Origin: Kordiimonas aquimaris
GTDB lineage: Bacteria > Pseudomonadota > Alphaproteobacteria > Sphingomonadales > Kordiimonadaceae
DNA length: 64,000 bases
Reading direction: 5' to 3'
NCBI RefSeq assembly: GCF_025574485.1
Contig: NZ_JAOBPO010000006.1
Span: 116,951 to 180,950, forward strand
In this document: one piece after another, positions 10,078 to 20,200 of the stretch
Layout: every line of letters starts with the position of its first letter
Position numbering within the stretch: the first letter of the stretch is position 1
Made by a program: the position numbers and the translations under genes
Notes under the pieces: generated by a model
The model's database searches: none
Told to the model about the DNA's origin: nothing
Seen by the model: only the letters and a program-made list of their open reading frames with translations

Positions 10078-10761
10078 GTGACAGATCAAGAAGATCATCG
10101 GCACGGTCACCGCGAACGTTTGCGGAAACGTTTCTTGAGGGGTGGAGAAGATGCTTTAGCCGATTATGAGCTTCTAGAGTTGTTGCTAATGTTTGCTATT
10201 CCACGCAGGGACGTGAAACCTTTGGCAAAAGAGCTCATTGGTAAATTTGGCAGTTTTGCAGGCGTTATAAACGCAGATACTGATGTGTTGTTGAAAACGA
10301 AAGGTCTGGGTGAAAGCACTGTTGCTTTGTTAAAAGCTTCGCAGGCATCAGCAAATTTATTGTCTAAAACGCATGCGAGCAGCAAGCCGGTATTGTCAAA
10401 TTGGCCTGCGGTTCAAGCATACTTGCAAACAAGTATGGCTGGCTTGTCACGAGAGCAGTTTCGCCTTCTGTTTTTGGATCGTCAAAATCGACTGCTTGCT
10501 GATGAAGTTATGAGTGATGGCACGATAGATCACACGCCTGTTTATCCACGTGAAGTAGTGCGCCGCGCGCTGGCAAACAATGCAACAGCGCTTATTCTGG
10601 TGCATAATCACCCATCAGGTGATGCAAGTCCCAGCAAGGCAGATATAACGATGACACACAATCTTAAAGAAGCGTGTGCAAAGATAGATATTCAAATTCA
10701 TGACCATATAATTGTTGGTAAAATGGGGCAGTCTAGTTTTCGGGATTTAGGCTTGTTGTAA
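10078..10761 (+). CDS. radC: RadC family JAB/MPN-domain protein
   Basis: A 227-residue protein. The N-terminal part is a helix-hairpin-helix-like UPF0758 region (RERLRKRFLRGG, LLELLLMFAIPRRD), and the C-terminal part is a JAMM metalloprotease-like fold with HNHPSGDASPSKAD, the metal-binding HxH...D signature. Despite its name RadC has no firmly established DNA-repair role. The GTG start is six bases after the map stop codon, so the two are probably co-transcribed. Confidence 0.95.
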   Translation: MTDQEDHRHGHRERLRKRFLRGGEDALADYELLELLLMFAIPRRDVKPLAKELIGKFGSFAGVINADTDVLLKTKGLGESTVALLKASQASANLLSKTHASSKPVLSNWPAVQAYLQTSMAGLSREQFRLLFLDRQNRLLADEVMSDGTIDHTPVYPREVVRRALANNATALILVHNHPSGDASPSKADITMTHNLKEACAKIDIQIHDHIIVGKMGQSSFRDLGLL

Positions 10762-10793
10762 ATTAGATACCTTGATATCAAAATATCGACTTG

Positions 10794-11279
10794 ATGACGA
10801 CTTGGATCAAAGAAGCATTTATGTATTGGCAGCAGAAATCGCAAAAGAAAGATGTACTACAGAGTTTACGTGTTTCAGCCAAAGTAGTTCTGGTGTCTAA
10901 GGACGGTAAAGTTCTGATGATGCGAAAAGCTAATGGTATTCCTGATTTACCAGGTGGGAAAGTCGATAAAAACGAAGATCTTTTTGATGGCCTTAAACGT
11001 GAAATCAAAGAAGAAATTGGCCTAAAGGCTAAGAAGTTTAAGTTTATAACATCGTGGATAAAAATAAAAAACGGTGCGCGCGATCGATTGGTCATCGTGT
11101 TTGAAGCGCGAACCAAGGCAAAAGCAAAAGCTGTAGATATAAAGCTCTCTAAAGAGCATGTTTGGGCTGAATTTGTTGACCGTGGCGGTTTCGAAAAGAT
11201 CGAAAATATACCATATGGGTATGCCAACGCCGTCGAACTTTGTTTTAGTCGGTATGAAAAGCGCAAAGCTAAACTATAA
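10794..11279 (+). CDS. Nudix hydrolase
   Basis: About 161 residues with a perfect Nudix box (GX5EX7REUXEEXGU) at GKVDKNE...REIKEEIGL. Family members hydrolyse nucleoside diphosphates linked to another group; the substrate is unknown. The protein is rich in lysine, including an unusual KAKAKA run. An ATG at 10794 is preceded by an in-frame TTG, and a later ATG at 10821 has a weak AAAGAAG ahead of it and could be the real start. Its 3' end overlaps one arm of a terminator hairpin. Confidence 0.85.
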   Translation: MTTWIKEAFMYWQQKSQKKDVLQSLRVSAKVVLVSKDGKVLMMRKANGIPDLPGGKVDKNEDLFDGLKREIKEEIGLKAKKFKFITSWIKIKNGARDRLVIVFEARTKAKAKAVDIKLSKEHVWAEFVDRGGFEKIENIPYGYANAVELCFSRYEKRKAKL

Positions 11280-11290
11280 CTTTGCGCTTT
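11258..11290. terminator. Hairpin terminator between convergent genes
   Basis: An 11-base perfect stem (11258-11268 with 11280-11290) around an 11-base AT-rich loop. The left arm is inside the Nudix gene's last codons and the right arm ends six bases before the amidohydrolase stop. A/T flanks on either side suit termination in both directions. Confidence 0.7.
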
Positions 11291-11296
11291 ATTACA

Positions 11297-12586
11297 TTAT
11301 TGGTTGCGGGCTGCGATATCCGCCAATCTTGCGTCTATCGTTGAGCGGCTATACCATCGACCTTCAGCCATAACGCCGGCTTGATCAAATAGGTTGCGGG
11401 CATCACGTCTTGGGTCATTGTTTAGCAAAACCAGATCGGCCCGTTTTCCGTTTTCGATAGTGCCAAAGTTTGCTTGTTCCTTGAAATATTCGCCAGCATT
11501 GCGAGTTGCGATCGCAAGAATATCTGATGGACTAAGACCTATATCAACTAAAGACTCAATCTCACGCCAGATAGAAAAGCCGGGCACACTGTATAACTGA
11601 GGTGCATCGCTACCCATCACAATTTTGGCGCCGCCGTTGTACAGTGCCTGCAACATCCGATTGCGGTTGTCCTTGGCATATGCATTGGGATTTTTATTGA
11701 TGTCCGTTAATCTACGCTTCCATGTCTCGCGTGTTTCGCGTGGCATATATTTGTTTTCAAAGCGTGCAGCGAGTGTATCCGCCTCACCGCCAGCAATTAA
11801 AATTTCGAACAATGGATGGGTTGGTACAATCCAGCTCTGATATGTATTATTATAAAGGTCGACGGCTTGTTGCAGTTCTGCATCTGTAAGTGTGTGGTTA
11901 AAGCCATCAAGCAGTTGAATAAACCCATCCATATGGTCAATTGAGGTTTGCTTTTTTTCAAGAGCGCGCTGAATGCCAACATCTGCAGGGACATGACCAC
12001 CGAAAGGAATGCCTACTTCATGTGCTGTATCTGCAATGGCATCATATTCTGCACGGCTTAGGCCAGGGTGGATTTTAAGAAGATCCCAGCCATCTCTTTT
12101 ATATTTTTTTACCTTGGCAACACCGTCAGAGACCGAAGACACTGAGTTGCCGTTTAAGCTTGGTGCAGCGAGATATAAAGCTGGACCAGCCATTTCTCCG
12201 TCCTGTACCGCTTTTCGCATATCAAACTGTACAGTATTTCCAAGCATGCCGCGCACGGTCGTAACGCCACCAGCCAAGTATAGAAACAGTGTATCTTGAA
12301 CGAGTTGTGATCTTGCAGCGCCTTGAGGTAGATGCCCATGCATTTCTGCCAAGCCTGGAATCAAAAACTTTCCATTACCATCGATGATCTCTGCGTCGGC
12401 GGATTGTTCGAAGCCTGCATTTGATGCACCAACATACGTAATGCGCCCATCCTTGACGTATACATATGCGTTTTCAATGACTTTATCACCTTCCATAGTG
12501 ATAGCGGTTACACCGGAAAATAACGTATCAGCTGCAGCGGACATTGTTATTAACGCCGATAAAAGTATCATGATTAGAAAACGCAT
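11297..12586 (-). CDS. Exported amidohydrolase (imidazolonepropionase/prolidase-like)
   Basis: A 429-residue metal-dependent hydrolase of the amidohydrolase superfamily with an N-terminal signal peptide (cleavage near SAAAD), so it probably acts in the periplasm. Metal ligands visible are the HxH in EMHGHLPQ, a lysine in LLKIHPG, histidines in FGGHVP and SIDHMDG, and the aspartate in VMGSDAPQ. The C-terminal strand motif GKRADLVLL is typical. Relatives are annotated as Xaa-Pro dipeptidases or amidohydrolases of unknown substrate. The gene stands alone, convergent with the Nudix gene. Confidence 0.88.
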   Translation of the reverse strand: MRFLIMILLSALITMSAAADTLFSGVTAITMEGDKVIENAYVYVKDGRITYVGASNAGFEQSADAEIIDGNGKFLIPGLAEMHGHLPQGAARSQLVQDTLFLYLAGGVTTVRGMLGNTVQFDMRKAVQDGEMAGPALYLAAPSLNGNSVSSVSDGVAKVKKYKRDGWDLLKIHPGLSRAEYDAIADTAHEVGIPFGGHVPADVGIQRALEKKQTSIDHMDGFIQLLDGFNHTLTDAELQQAVDLYNNTYQSWIVPTHPLFEILIAGGEADTLAARFENKYMPRETRETWKRRLTDINKNPNAYAKDNRNRMLQALYNGGAKIVMGSDAPQLYSVPGFSIWREIESLVDIGLSPSDILAIATRNAGEYFKEQANFGTIENGKRADLVLLNNDPRRDARNLFDQAGVMAEGRWYSRSTIDARLADIAARNQ

Positions 12587-12747
12587 AGCTTACCTCCCCA
12601 TATATGCAGGCCAGCATGCTTCAGTGCGATGTAGAAGATGTCAAGTAACAACCAGACGAGGTGATCATCCACTTGCGATAAATCACCGGTTCTGCTAGCA
12701 GAACCACATATATCTTGCCTTCAATTGTGCCTTAAGGAAAAAATAGC

Positions 12748-14049
12748 ATGATTCCTCGTTATTCCCGTAAAAAAATGACTGACATTTGGGAAGCGGAAAA
12801 CCGTTTTCAAATCTGGTTTGAAATTGAAGCGCATGCTTGTGATGCAAATGCTAAACTGGGCCGTATCCCTGAGGCTGCGGCAAAAGCTGTGTGGGAACGT
12901 GGTAAATTTGAAGTTGAGCGCATTGACGAGATTGAGCGCGAAGTAAAGCACGATGTGATCGCGTTTTTGACCAACCTTGCAGAGCATGTAGGTGACGAAG
13001 CACGTTTTGTTCACCAGGGTATGACATCTTCGGATATTCTCGACACATGCTTGTCTGTGCAGTTGATGCAGGCAGCGGATATTATTATTGATGACCTCGA
13101 AAAACTTCTTGTTGTGTTGAAGCGTCGTGCTCTTGAACACAAACACACAATCTGTATTGGCAGGAGCCACGGCATTCATGCAGAGCCTGTAACCTTTGGC
13201 CTGAAGATGGCGCAAGCCTACGCTGAATTTGACCGTTGCCGTGACCGTATGATTGCCGCACGCAAAGAAATAGCTACCTGTGCAATTTCTGGTGCTGTTG
13301 GCACATTCGCTAACATTGATCCATTTGTAGAAGAATATGTGGCCGAGCAGATGGGACTTGAGGTCGAACCTGTTTCCACACAGGTTATTCCGCGTGATCG
13401 TCATGCTATGTATTTTGCGGTTCTCGGTGTTATCGCGAGCTGTGTTGAACGCTTGGCTGTTGAGGTCCGGCACCTCCAGCGAACAGAAGTTTTGGAAGCG
13501 CAGGAATACTTCTCTAAAGGCCAGAAGGGTTCAAGTGCAATGCCACACAAGAAAAACCCGATCCTGACAGAAAACCTGACTGGCCAAGCGCGTTATATTC
13601 GCGCATTTGCTATGCCCGCGATGGAAAACGTTGCCCTTTGGCATGAGCGCGATATCTCGCACTCATCTGTTGAGCGTTATATCGGTCCAGATGCAACTGT
13701 TGCTCTTGATTTCTCGCTTGCGCGCCTTACGAGTGTGATGGATAAGCTCTTGGTGTATCCAGATAACATGCTTGATAATATGAACAAGATGGGTGGCTTG
13801 CCTAACAGTCAGCGTGTTTTACTCGAGCTGACACAAGCAGGCGTCAGTCGTGAAGATGCATACCGACTTGTACAGCGCAATGCGATGAAGGTTTGGGACA
13901 GCAAAGGCAGTGTGCATTTGCTTGATTTGCTTAAAGAAGACGAAACTGTAACAGCCAAAGTGTCTGTTGAGGAGTTGAACGAACTCTTTAACATGGACTA
14001 TCATACCAAGCACGTGGACACGATTTTTAAACGCGTCTTCGGTGGATAG
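12748..14049 (+). CDS. purB: Adenylosuccinate lyase
   Basis: A 433-residue fumarase/aspartase-superfamily enzyme carrying the signature loop SSAMPHKKNP. Conserved histidines lie in TSSDILDT and GRSHGIHAEP. It splits SAICAR to AICAR and adenylosuccinate to AMP, releasing fumarate, in de novo purine synthesis. The N-terminal MIPRYSRKKMTDIW is the usual bacterial PurB start. AAGGA is nine bases upstream of the ATG. Confidence 0.97.
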   Translation: MIPRYSRKKMTDIWEAENRFQIWFEIEAHACDANAKLGRIPEAAAKAVWERGKFEVERIDEIEREVKHDVIAFLTNLAEHVGDEARFVHQGMTSSDILDTCLSVQLMQAADIIIDDLEKLLVVLKRRALEHKHTICIGRSHGIHAEPVTFGLKMAQAYAEFDRCRDRMIAARKEIATCAISGAVGTFANIDPFVEEYVAEQMGLEVEPVSTQVIPRDRHAMYFAVLGVIASCVERLAVEVRHLQRTEVLEAQEYFSKGQKGSSAMPHKKNPILTENLTGQARYIRAFAMPAMENVALWHERDISHSSVERYIGPDATVALDFSLARLTSVMDKLLVYPDNMLDNMNKMGGLPNSQRVLLELTQAGVSREDAYRLVQRNAMKVWDSKGSVHLLDLLKEDETVTAKVSVEELNELFNMDYHTKHVDTIFKRVFGG

Positions 14050-14109
14050 GCAGTTATACTAAAACGGTGGGGTCTAAGACTAGCCTGTAACAACACTCTG
14101 GAGGGTGCA

Positions 14110-14595
14110 TTGGGTAAGGCTTTGAATAAAAACGATGTTTTTGGTGGAACGTCGGCGCGTCAGGTTGATGCTCCAACTGCACCTTTGACAAAACAGCTTT
14201 TTTCGCTTTGGCAATCCAAGTGTGGCGCTGATGATATGCCGTTACGTCATGAAATGGATGCTGCGTCATTACAAAGCATGATGCCCTATATCTACATTGT
14301 AGATATTCTTGATGACGGCGCTGATTTCTGTATGCGTTTTATGGGGTCAGCAATTGTGCAGTCTATTGGGCGAGATTATACTGGTGTAAAAGCGAGCGAG
14401 AATAAAGACGCGGAATCTAACTGGCGTGCTTTGGTTTATCGCAGCGTATATGAAGCGAGAAAACCCATGTTTACACGTGTGCCCTTGTCTGATTTTGAGC
14501 GGAGCCATGTCATGACTGAGTGTGCATTATTGCCACTTGCTAACCGTCACGGTGACTTCAGTATGATAATGTGCTGTGCAACGCCGTTACAATAA
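14110..14595 (+). CDS. PAS domain protein (PAS_5 type)
   Basis: About 161 residues resembling the alphaproteobacterial PAS_5 family: a single PAS-like domain with LFSLWQSKCG, LPLRHEMD-like start and the core FCMRFMGSAIVQSIGRDYTG. These small stand-alone PAS proteins have no output domain and an unknown ligand. The start is a TTG preceded by GGAGGG, four bases away. It follows purB by 60 bp and could be transcribed with it. Confidence 0.75.
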   Translation: MGKALNKNDVFGGTSARQVDAPTAPLTKQLFSLWQSKCGADDMPLRHEMDAASLQSMMPYIYIVDILDDGADFCMRFMGSAIVQSIGRDYTGVKASENKDAESNWRALVYRSVYEARKPMFTRVPLSDFERSHVMTECALLPLANRHGDFSMIMCCATPLQ

Positions 14596-14633
14596 ATACA
14601 GCAACGCTGCAATTTATGACCTTGGAGTCGCAT

Positions 14634-15380
14634 ATGGTTAATGCTGCACTGTTAATTATTGGCGACGAGATATTGTCTGGTCGCACGCAAGATAAAAACA
14701 TTCAATACCTGGCTACATGGCTAAATGAAGCTGCGATCCAATTGGTGGAGGTGCGTATTGTTCCGGACGTTGAAGCAGAAATTGTCGCTGCCATTAATGC
14801 ACTGAGAGAAATACGTGACTATGTTTTTACCACCGGCGGTATTGGGCCTACCCATGATGACATCACATCCGCAAGCATTGCCGCTGCATTTGGTGTGTCG
14901 CACGGCGTCGATGCAGAAGCTTATCGGCGTTTGAGCGAATATTACGGTGAGGAAGACTTCACGGATGCGCGTAAACGCATGGCCATGGTGCCTGAAGGAG
15001 CTTTACTTATTGATAATCCAGTCTCCATTGCACCAGGCTTTCAAATGGAAAATGTGTTTGTGCTGGCAGGTGTGCCCAAGATTATGCAGGCGATGCTGGA
15101 GAAACTGCGTGACCGTTTAAAGGGTGGACGCAAAGTTTGGTCACAGTCTTTAACGATTCATGCACCCGAAAGTAAAATGGCAGGCGCACTTGAGCGTATA
15201 GAGCGGGATACTGACAGTGTGAGCCTTGGTAGCTATCCATTCTTTCGTAATGGTAATGTCGGAACACAGATTGTTATTCGCTGTCCGGATAAGTCTTTGA
15301 TTAATCAGGCAATGGACGCACTTTTGTCTGCGGTTGCTCGTATGAATTTTGAATTTGAACGACCTTCAGAAATCGCATAA
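14634..15380 (+). CDS. Molybdopterin-binding (MoCF/CinA N-terminal-like) protein
   Basis: About 248 residues with the MoCF fold: LLIIGDEILSGRTQDKN at the N terminus and FTTGGIGPTHDD, both hallmark motifs of the CinA/MoaB/MogA superfamily. The length is that of the short CinA-like family lacking the C-terminal nicotinamide-nucleotide amidase domain. Its exact role is unknown; relatives are called competence/damage-inducible protein A. I chose the ATG at 14634, which follows a good GGAG and starts directly at the conserved domain; the open frame runs upstream into the PAS gene. Confidence 0.85.
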   Translation: MVNAALLIIGDEILSGRTQDKNIQYLATWLNEAAIQLVEVRIVPDVEAEIVAAINALREIRDYVFTTGGIGPTHDDITSASIAAAFGVSHGVDAEAYRRLSEYYGEEDFTDARKRMAMVPEGALLIDNPVSIAPGFQMENVFVLAGVPKIMQAMLEKLRDRLKGGRKVWSQSLTIHAPESKMAGALERIERDTDSVSLGSYPFFRNGNVGTQIVIRCPDKSLINQAMDALLSAVARMNFEFERPSEIA

Positions 15381-15436
15381 TTGCTGATTTATTAGGTGAT
15401 GAAACAAAAGAAAATTCAATAAGCTGATTTTCCGCA

Positions 15437-15466
15437 TTGTTTTTTTCTGTCAGCGTGGTTTATAAC
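15437..15466 (+). promoter_or_regulatory. Possible promoter for tRNA-Leu
   Basis: TTGTTT at 15437-15442 and TATAAC at 15461-15466 are separated by 18 bases and lie about 35 bases before the tRNA 5' end. This is a plausible sigma-70-type promoter by sequence only. Confidence 0.35.
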
Positions 15467-15501
15467 CCCATTGTCTTGTAGCCAGCGCTGCTACACTGTG
15501 T

Positions 15502-15589
15502 GCCCGCATGATGGAATTGGTAGACATACAAGACTTAAAATCTTGAGACCCTTGTGGTCGTGCCGGTTCGAGTCCGGCTGCGGGTACCA
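15502..15589 (+). tRNA. tRNA-Leu (anticodon TAA), CCA encoded
   Basis: A full cloverleaf can be drawn. The acceptor arms GCCCGCA and TGCGGGT pair with a G-U at the first position; the anticodon stem CAAGA/TCTTG encloses the loop CTTAAAA with anticodon TAA; a long variable arm (class II) follows; the T arm is GCCGG-TTCGAGT-CCGGC. Discriminator A and CCA are encoded (to 15589). It reads UUA codons. Confidence 0.97.
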
Positions 15590-15635
15590 CTAAACTTCTA
15601 TATAGATTTAATCGCCGCATGAAATGCCTGAGCGC

Positions 15636-17090
15636 TTATTTGCGCTCAAACATCATAAAGGCTTCAATGCCGTTTCTCATGGCCAGCACATCCATTTTGT
15701 CACTAACGGCATAAGGCGTGTGGATGGATAATACAGGCGCGCCGAAGTCAATTGTATCAATGTTATGACGCGACATTTCACGGCCTAGTGTACCGCCGCC
15801 CGCGCGCGCAACCTTATAAGTGGCGGTTTGCCAGGGAATGTCCTTTGAATCAAGTGCGGCTCTGGTCCATGCTGTAAATTCGCTAGTTGCATCCAGGCCT
15901 TGGCCATAAAGTTTGAAATTAATCCCCATGCTCAAGCGCGGTGCATTTCCAACCTCCCATGCGCCGGGATTAAGGGGATTAATGCCTGGGTTAACATCAA
16001 TAGACAGTGCTTTTGACTTAGCCAGTGCACGGGTTAGCAATGGTTGCCGGAAGTCATTACCCATCTCTGCGTAAAGCAGTTCACCAATCAAATCTGTCAA
16101 GTATGACGAGGAAGCGCCGGTGTGGTTTACGTTGCCTGTTTCTTCATTGTCGGCAAAGTTAACAACAACAGTTTGCGGTGGTGTTTTTATCTCCAGCGCC
16201 GCTTCAAGGCTGGTAAAGGCTGATAGCCTGTCATCCTGGCCGTATGCCGCGATGAGACGCTTGTCGAAACCCATGTCGCGTGGGCGCATGGCGGGCACAA
16301 GCGATAGTTCAGCGGAAATGAGATCAGCAGCTGAAATGCCGTACCGGTACTTAAGGTGACGTAACACCCATTCACTTGCACCGTATTCACCTTTTGAACC
16401 GTGTGGCCCTGAGGCAACGATAGGGTCTAGCTCTTCATACTGAACGAGTTCCCGCGCACTGCGCTTGTACTGGTCGCGTGAAACATGCGGCGAAAGATCA
16501 GGGATCATGAAGATTGGATCATCTTCATTGAGGCCTACAGATATCTCGACAGTTGTACCGTCTTTTTTGTCGACGCGCCCAACCAGCGCAAGTGGCAGGT
16601 TTGTCCATTGATAGGTTTTGATACCGCCATGGAAATTGGTCTGGAAAACAGCAAAACCTTCTTTGCCGTATAATGGGCGGCCTTTAAGTTCAAGGCGAGG
16701 ACTATCGATATGGCTTGCAACAATGCGGACACCATCTGAAACAGGGTTTTCACCGCCAATGATGAGTGACAACGCGCGATCGCGGTTTATCCGATAATAA
16801 CGATCACCAGCATTAACTTTTGTGCCAGCGCGCCATTCTTTGTAACCGGCGTCCTTTGCTGCTTTTACTGCCGCAGATACAAAAAGTAGTTCTGTTCGTG
16901 CGGTATGTAGGAAGCTTTTATATTTTTCACCTAAATCGGTCGCGGATTTTTGTTCGCGGTCACTGGCGTTAGTCCAGCTACTTATACAGGTACCCTGATT
17001 GCATGTTTCTTCTGCGTTCTGTGAATGAACTGCAGTAGTGGACAACAATAGCCCCAGCATTAGGGTTGATACTGTATATTTTGCTTTCAT
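15636..17090 (-). CDS. M18-family aminopeptidase with signal peptide
   Basis: About 484 residues from the ATG at 17090, which follows AGAGG; the frame extends upstream but that part looks non-coding. Motifs of M18 (aspartyl aminopeptidase-type) peptidases are present: ASHIDSPRLELKGRP, YGQDDRLSAF, FADNEETGN with the catalytic Glu pair, SIDVNPGINP, and the late metal His in SIHTPYAVSDK. Two zinc ions would be bound. Unlike typical cytosolic M18 enzymes it begins with a signal peptide (MKAKYTVSTLMLGLLLSTTA), suggesting a periplasmic or secreted enzyme. It is divergent from the P450 gene. Confidence 0.9.
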   Translation of the reverse strand: MKAKYTVSTLMLGLLLSTTAVHSQNAEETCNQGTCISSWTNASDREQKSATDLGEKYKSFLHTARTELLFVSAAVKAAKDAGYKEWRAGTKVNAGDRYYRINRDRALSLIIGGENPVSDGVRIVASHIDSPRLELKGRPLYGKEGFAVFQTNFHGGIKTYQWTNLPLALVGRVDKKDGTTVEISVGLNEDDPIFMIPDLSPHVSRDQYKRSARELVQYEELDPIVASGPHGSKGEYGASEWVLRHLKYRYGISAADLISAELSLVPAMRPRDMGFDKRLIAAYGQDDRLSAFTSLEAALEIKTPPQTVVVNFADNEETGNVNHTGASSSYLTDLIGELLYAEMGNDFRQPLLTRALAKSKALSIDVNPGINPLNPGAWEVGNAPRLSMGINFKLYGQGLDATSEFTAWTRAALDSKDIPWQTATYKVARAGGGTLGREMSRHNIDTIDFGAPVLSIHTPYAVSDKMDVLAMRNGIEAFMMFERK

Positions 17091-17296
17091 GGTTTCGCCT
17101 CTGTTTTTTTGGTTGTTGACGAATTTATGCATCATAAATTGCCTCAAGCCAATATTTAGCGGTGCGTTGTTCCCATGCTAAGACAAAGTGTCATTGACAG
17201 GTAATGTTAGTGGAAACGTGAAGGCCTATACAGCATTCAGTTCTGGTGTTACCGTGTATTTCTGTGTGTTATGCCTAGCATCCTGGAGGCCTATTG

Positions 17297-20200
17297 ATGT
17301 CATCAAAAAACCGTTTGCACCCCATTCCAAAACCAGATGGAAACCCTGTTATTGGCAATGTGTTGTCGGTCGATCCGGATGCGCCATTGCAGGCGCTAAT
17401 GGAAATTACGCGCGATTTAGGTCCAATATTCTGGCTAGACATGATGGGCGCGCCGATGGTGGTCGTTTCTGGTCCGGAACTGGTAAAGGAACTATGTGAC
17501 GAAAGCCGTTTTGGCAAGGTGGTACGTGGTCCATTGAAGCGTATTCGCGCCGTTGGTGGTGATGGTTTGTTTACTGGTAATTCCGATGACCCTAACTGGT
17601 CCAAAGCTCATAACATACTCATGCCAACATTCAGCCAGAAAGCAATGGAGGACTATTTGCCGATGATGGCAGATATTGCGGACCAATTGCTGCTGAAATG
17701 GGAGCGTATGAATGCCGACGACGAGATTGATGTCGTTCGTGATATGACTGGGCTAACCTTGGATACCGTTGGCTTGTGCGGGTTTGATTATCGTTTTAAC
17801 TCTTTTTACCGTGAAGATTTTCATCCTTTTATTGGGGCCCTCAATCGTACGCTTGAAACATGCATGGTGCAGCGAGGTTTGCCTTTTGAAAAAGTTATGT
17901 TGCGTAAACGGCTTGAAGAAATGGGCGATGATGTTTCCTTTATGAACAAGTTGGTGGATGATATTGTTCTTGAGCGAAGGCACGGCGGCGATAGTGCGCA
18001 AAAGGATTTGCTAAACTTTATGCTGGCTGGTGTGGACAAAGTCACAGGCGAAAGCTTGTCTGACGAGAATATTCGTTACCAGATTAACACCTTTCTCATT
18101 GCAGGGCATGAGACGACCTCGGGCCTGTTGTCATTCACTTTCTATTATTTGCTGAAAAACCCAGATGTGCTTGCCAAGGCATATGCCGAGGTTGACGAGG
18201 TGCTGGGCAACACGGTTGATGCTCCTGTCACGATTGCGCAAATAGGAAAGCTGGATTATGTGCGTGCTGTTTTACTTGAAGCGTTGCGCTTATGGCCAAC
18301 AGCGCCTGTCTTTAGTTTGTCGCCTCATGAGGATGAGGTTATTGGCGGTGCATTCAAATTAAAGAAGAATACTTTTATCAATGTTTTAATCCCGATGCTG
18401 CACCGGGATAAAGCCATTTGGGGTGAAAACGCTGAAGAGTTTAATCCAGATAATTTCTCTCGTGAAGCAGAGGCTGCTCGTCCAGAGTATGCATACAAAC
18501 CTTTTGGCAATGGAAAACGGGCGTGTATCGGCCGTCAGTTTGCGTTGCAGGAAGCTATCTTGGTTGTTGGTAAAATATTGCAACGATTTAAAATATTTGA
18601 TCACAAGAATTACCAGCTGAAAGTGAAGGAAACGCTATCACTGAAGCCAGACGGTTTTGCAATGAAGGTAAAGCCACGGGCAAATTTAGTGCGAGGTACC
18701 GGTTTAACGACCGAAAACGACACCAAGAATAATGTTGAAGAAGTGCGCCGCCCGAAACACGGAACGCCGCTGTGTATTTTATATGGATCAAATTTAGGTA
18801 CAGCGGAAGGTTTTGCCAGAGAAATAGCGCATGACGGTGATGTAAATGGTTTCGAGACTACACTGGCTCCGCTGGATGACTTTGCAGGCAAATTACCAAC
18901 TGAGGGGGCTGTTATCATCGTTAGTGCTTCCTACAATGGTACAGCACCTGACAATGCTACCCAGTTTGTTGAGTGGCTGGAAGCTGCAGACAAAAACATT
19001 ACGGAAGGCGTCACATATGCTGTGTTTGGATGTGGCAGTCGTGACTGGGCATCCACATTTCAGACAATTCCGCGATTAATTGATGACAGAATGGAAAAAT
19101 TTGGTGCAAAACGGCTGATGCCGCGCGGTGAGGCAGATGCGCGTGAAGGGTTGGATGAGCAGTTCCACGAATGGATTGAAGATTTGATGCCTGCTGTTGG
19201 TGATGCGCTGTCTCTTGATATCGATTTTAGTAAAACCGTTGATGCACAACCGCTTTATAAGGTTGAAATTACGGAAAGTGTGACGGCTAATCCAGTTGCT
19301 TATCAGGCTGGCGCAATGCCTATGAAAATTTTAAGTAACTCGGAATTGCAAAATCACACAGGTGTTAATCCTTCCGCGCGGTCCACACGTCATATAGAGA
19401 TCGAGCTACCTGAAGGAATAACATATCAGACTGGCGATCACTTATGTGTTGTTCCAGTGAATGATCCAACGGTTATTTCGCGGGCATTAACGCGCTTCGG
19501 TTTTGATGAAGATGCGTATATTCGTGTAGAGGTTAGTGGTGGTCGGCGCAGCCCATTCCCGCCAGGAAGTACTTTCTCCGTTAAACGTCTGGCTGAGGTG
19601 TGTGGAGAGTTACAGGCCGTTGCAAGCCGTAAAGATGTTCAGATATTAGCTTCACATACACGTTGCCCTAAAACCAAAACAGCACTGTCTGAGATGGCGG
19701 CCGCAAGTGACGGTGAAGTCGATGCATACCGCGCTGAGGTTTTCCTTAAAAGGAAATCAATTCTTGACCTTTTGGAAGAGTTTCCCGCTTGTGAATTGCC
19801 GTTCGCCATTTTCTTGGAAATGGTGCCTTGGATTTCACCGCGGTACTATTCGATCTCTTCATCCCCTAAAGGAAAGGCTAATAGATGCTCCATCACTGTC
19901 GGTGTTGTCGAAGGGCCTGCTTACTCAGGAGCTGGAACCTATAAAGGTGTGTGCTCCAATTACCTACGTGATGTTAAAGAGGGTGATATTATTCAGGCGG
20001 TAGTTAAAGAGCCATCAGCGGACTTCAGGTTGCCAGATGACTGTCTGCGCCCAATTATTATGATTGGCCCCGGTACAGGTGTTGCTCCGTTTAGAGGTTT
20101 TGTCCAGGAGCGACGAGCTCTTAAGGATAGCGGCGCTTCTATGGGAGATGCCATGTTGTTCTTTGGTTGTCGTAATCCTGATCAGGATTTTCTCTATAAA

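Noticed and set aside
12721..13473. A 250-residue open frame on the minus strand opposite purB
   Set aside because: It is entirely antisense to purB, which has conserved motifs; the frame has no start signal and reads as low-complexity cysteine/histidine-rich sequence.
15629..15648. Hairpin TGAGCGC/GCGCTCA at the M18 gene end
   Set aside because: It has a short stem with no T-run on the minus strand, and overlaps the stop codon; too weak to call a terminator.
17194..17199. TTGACA upstream of the P450 gene
   Set aside because: No -10 box at 16-18 bases spacing could be found, so a promoter is not supported.
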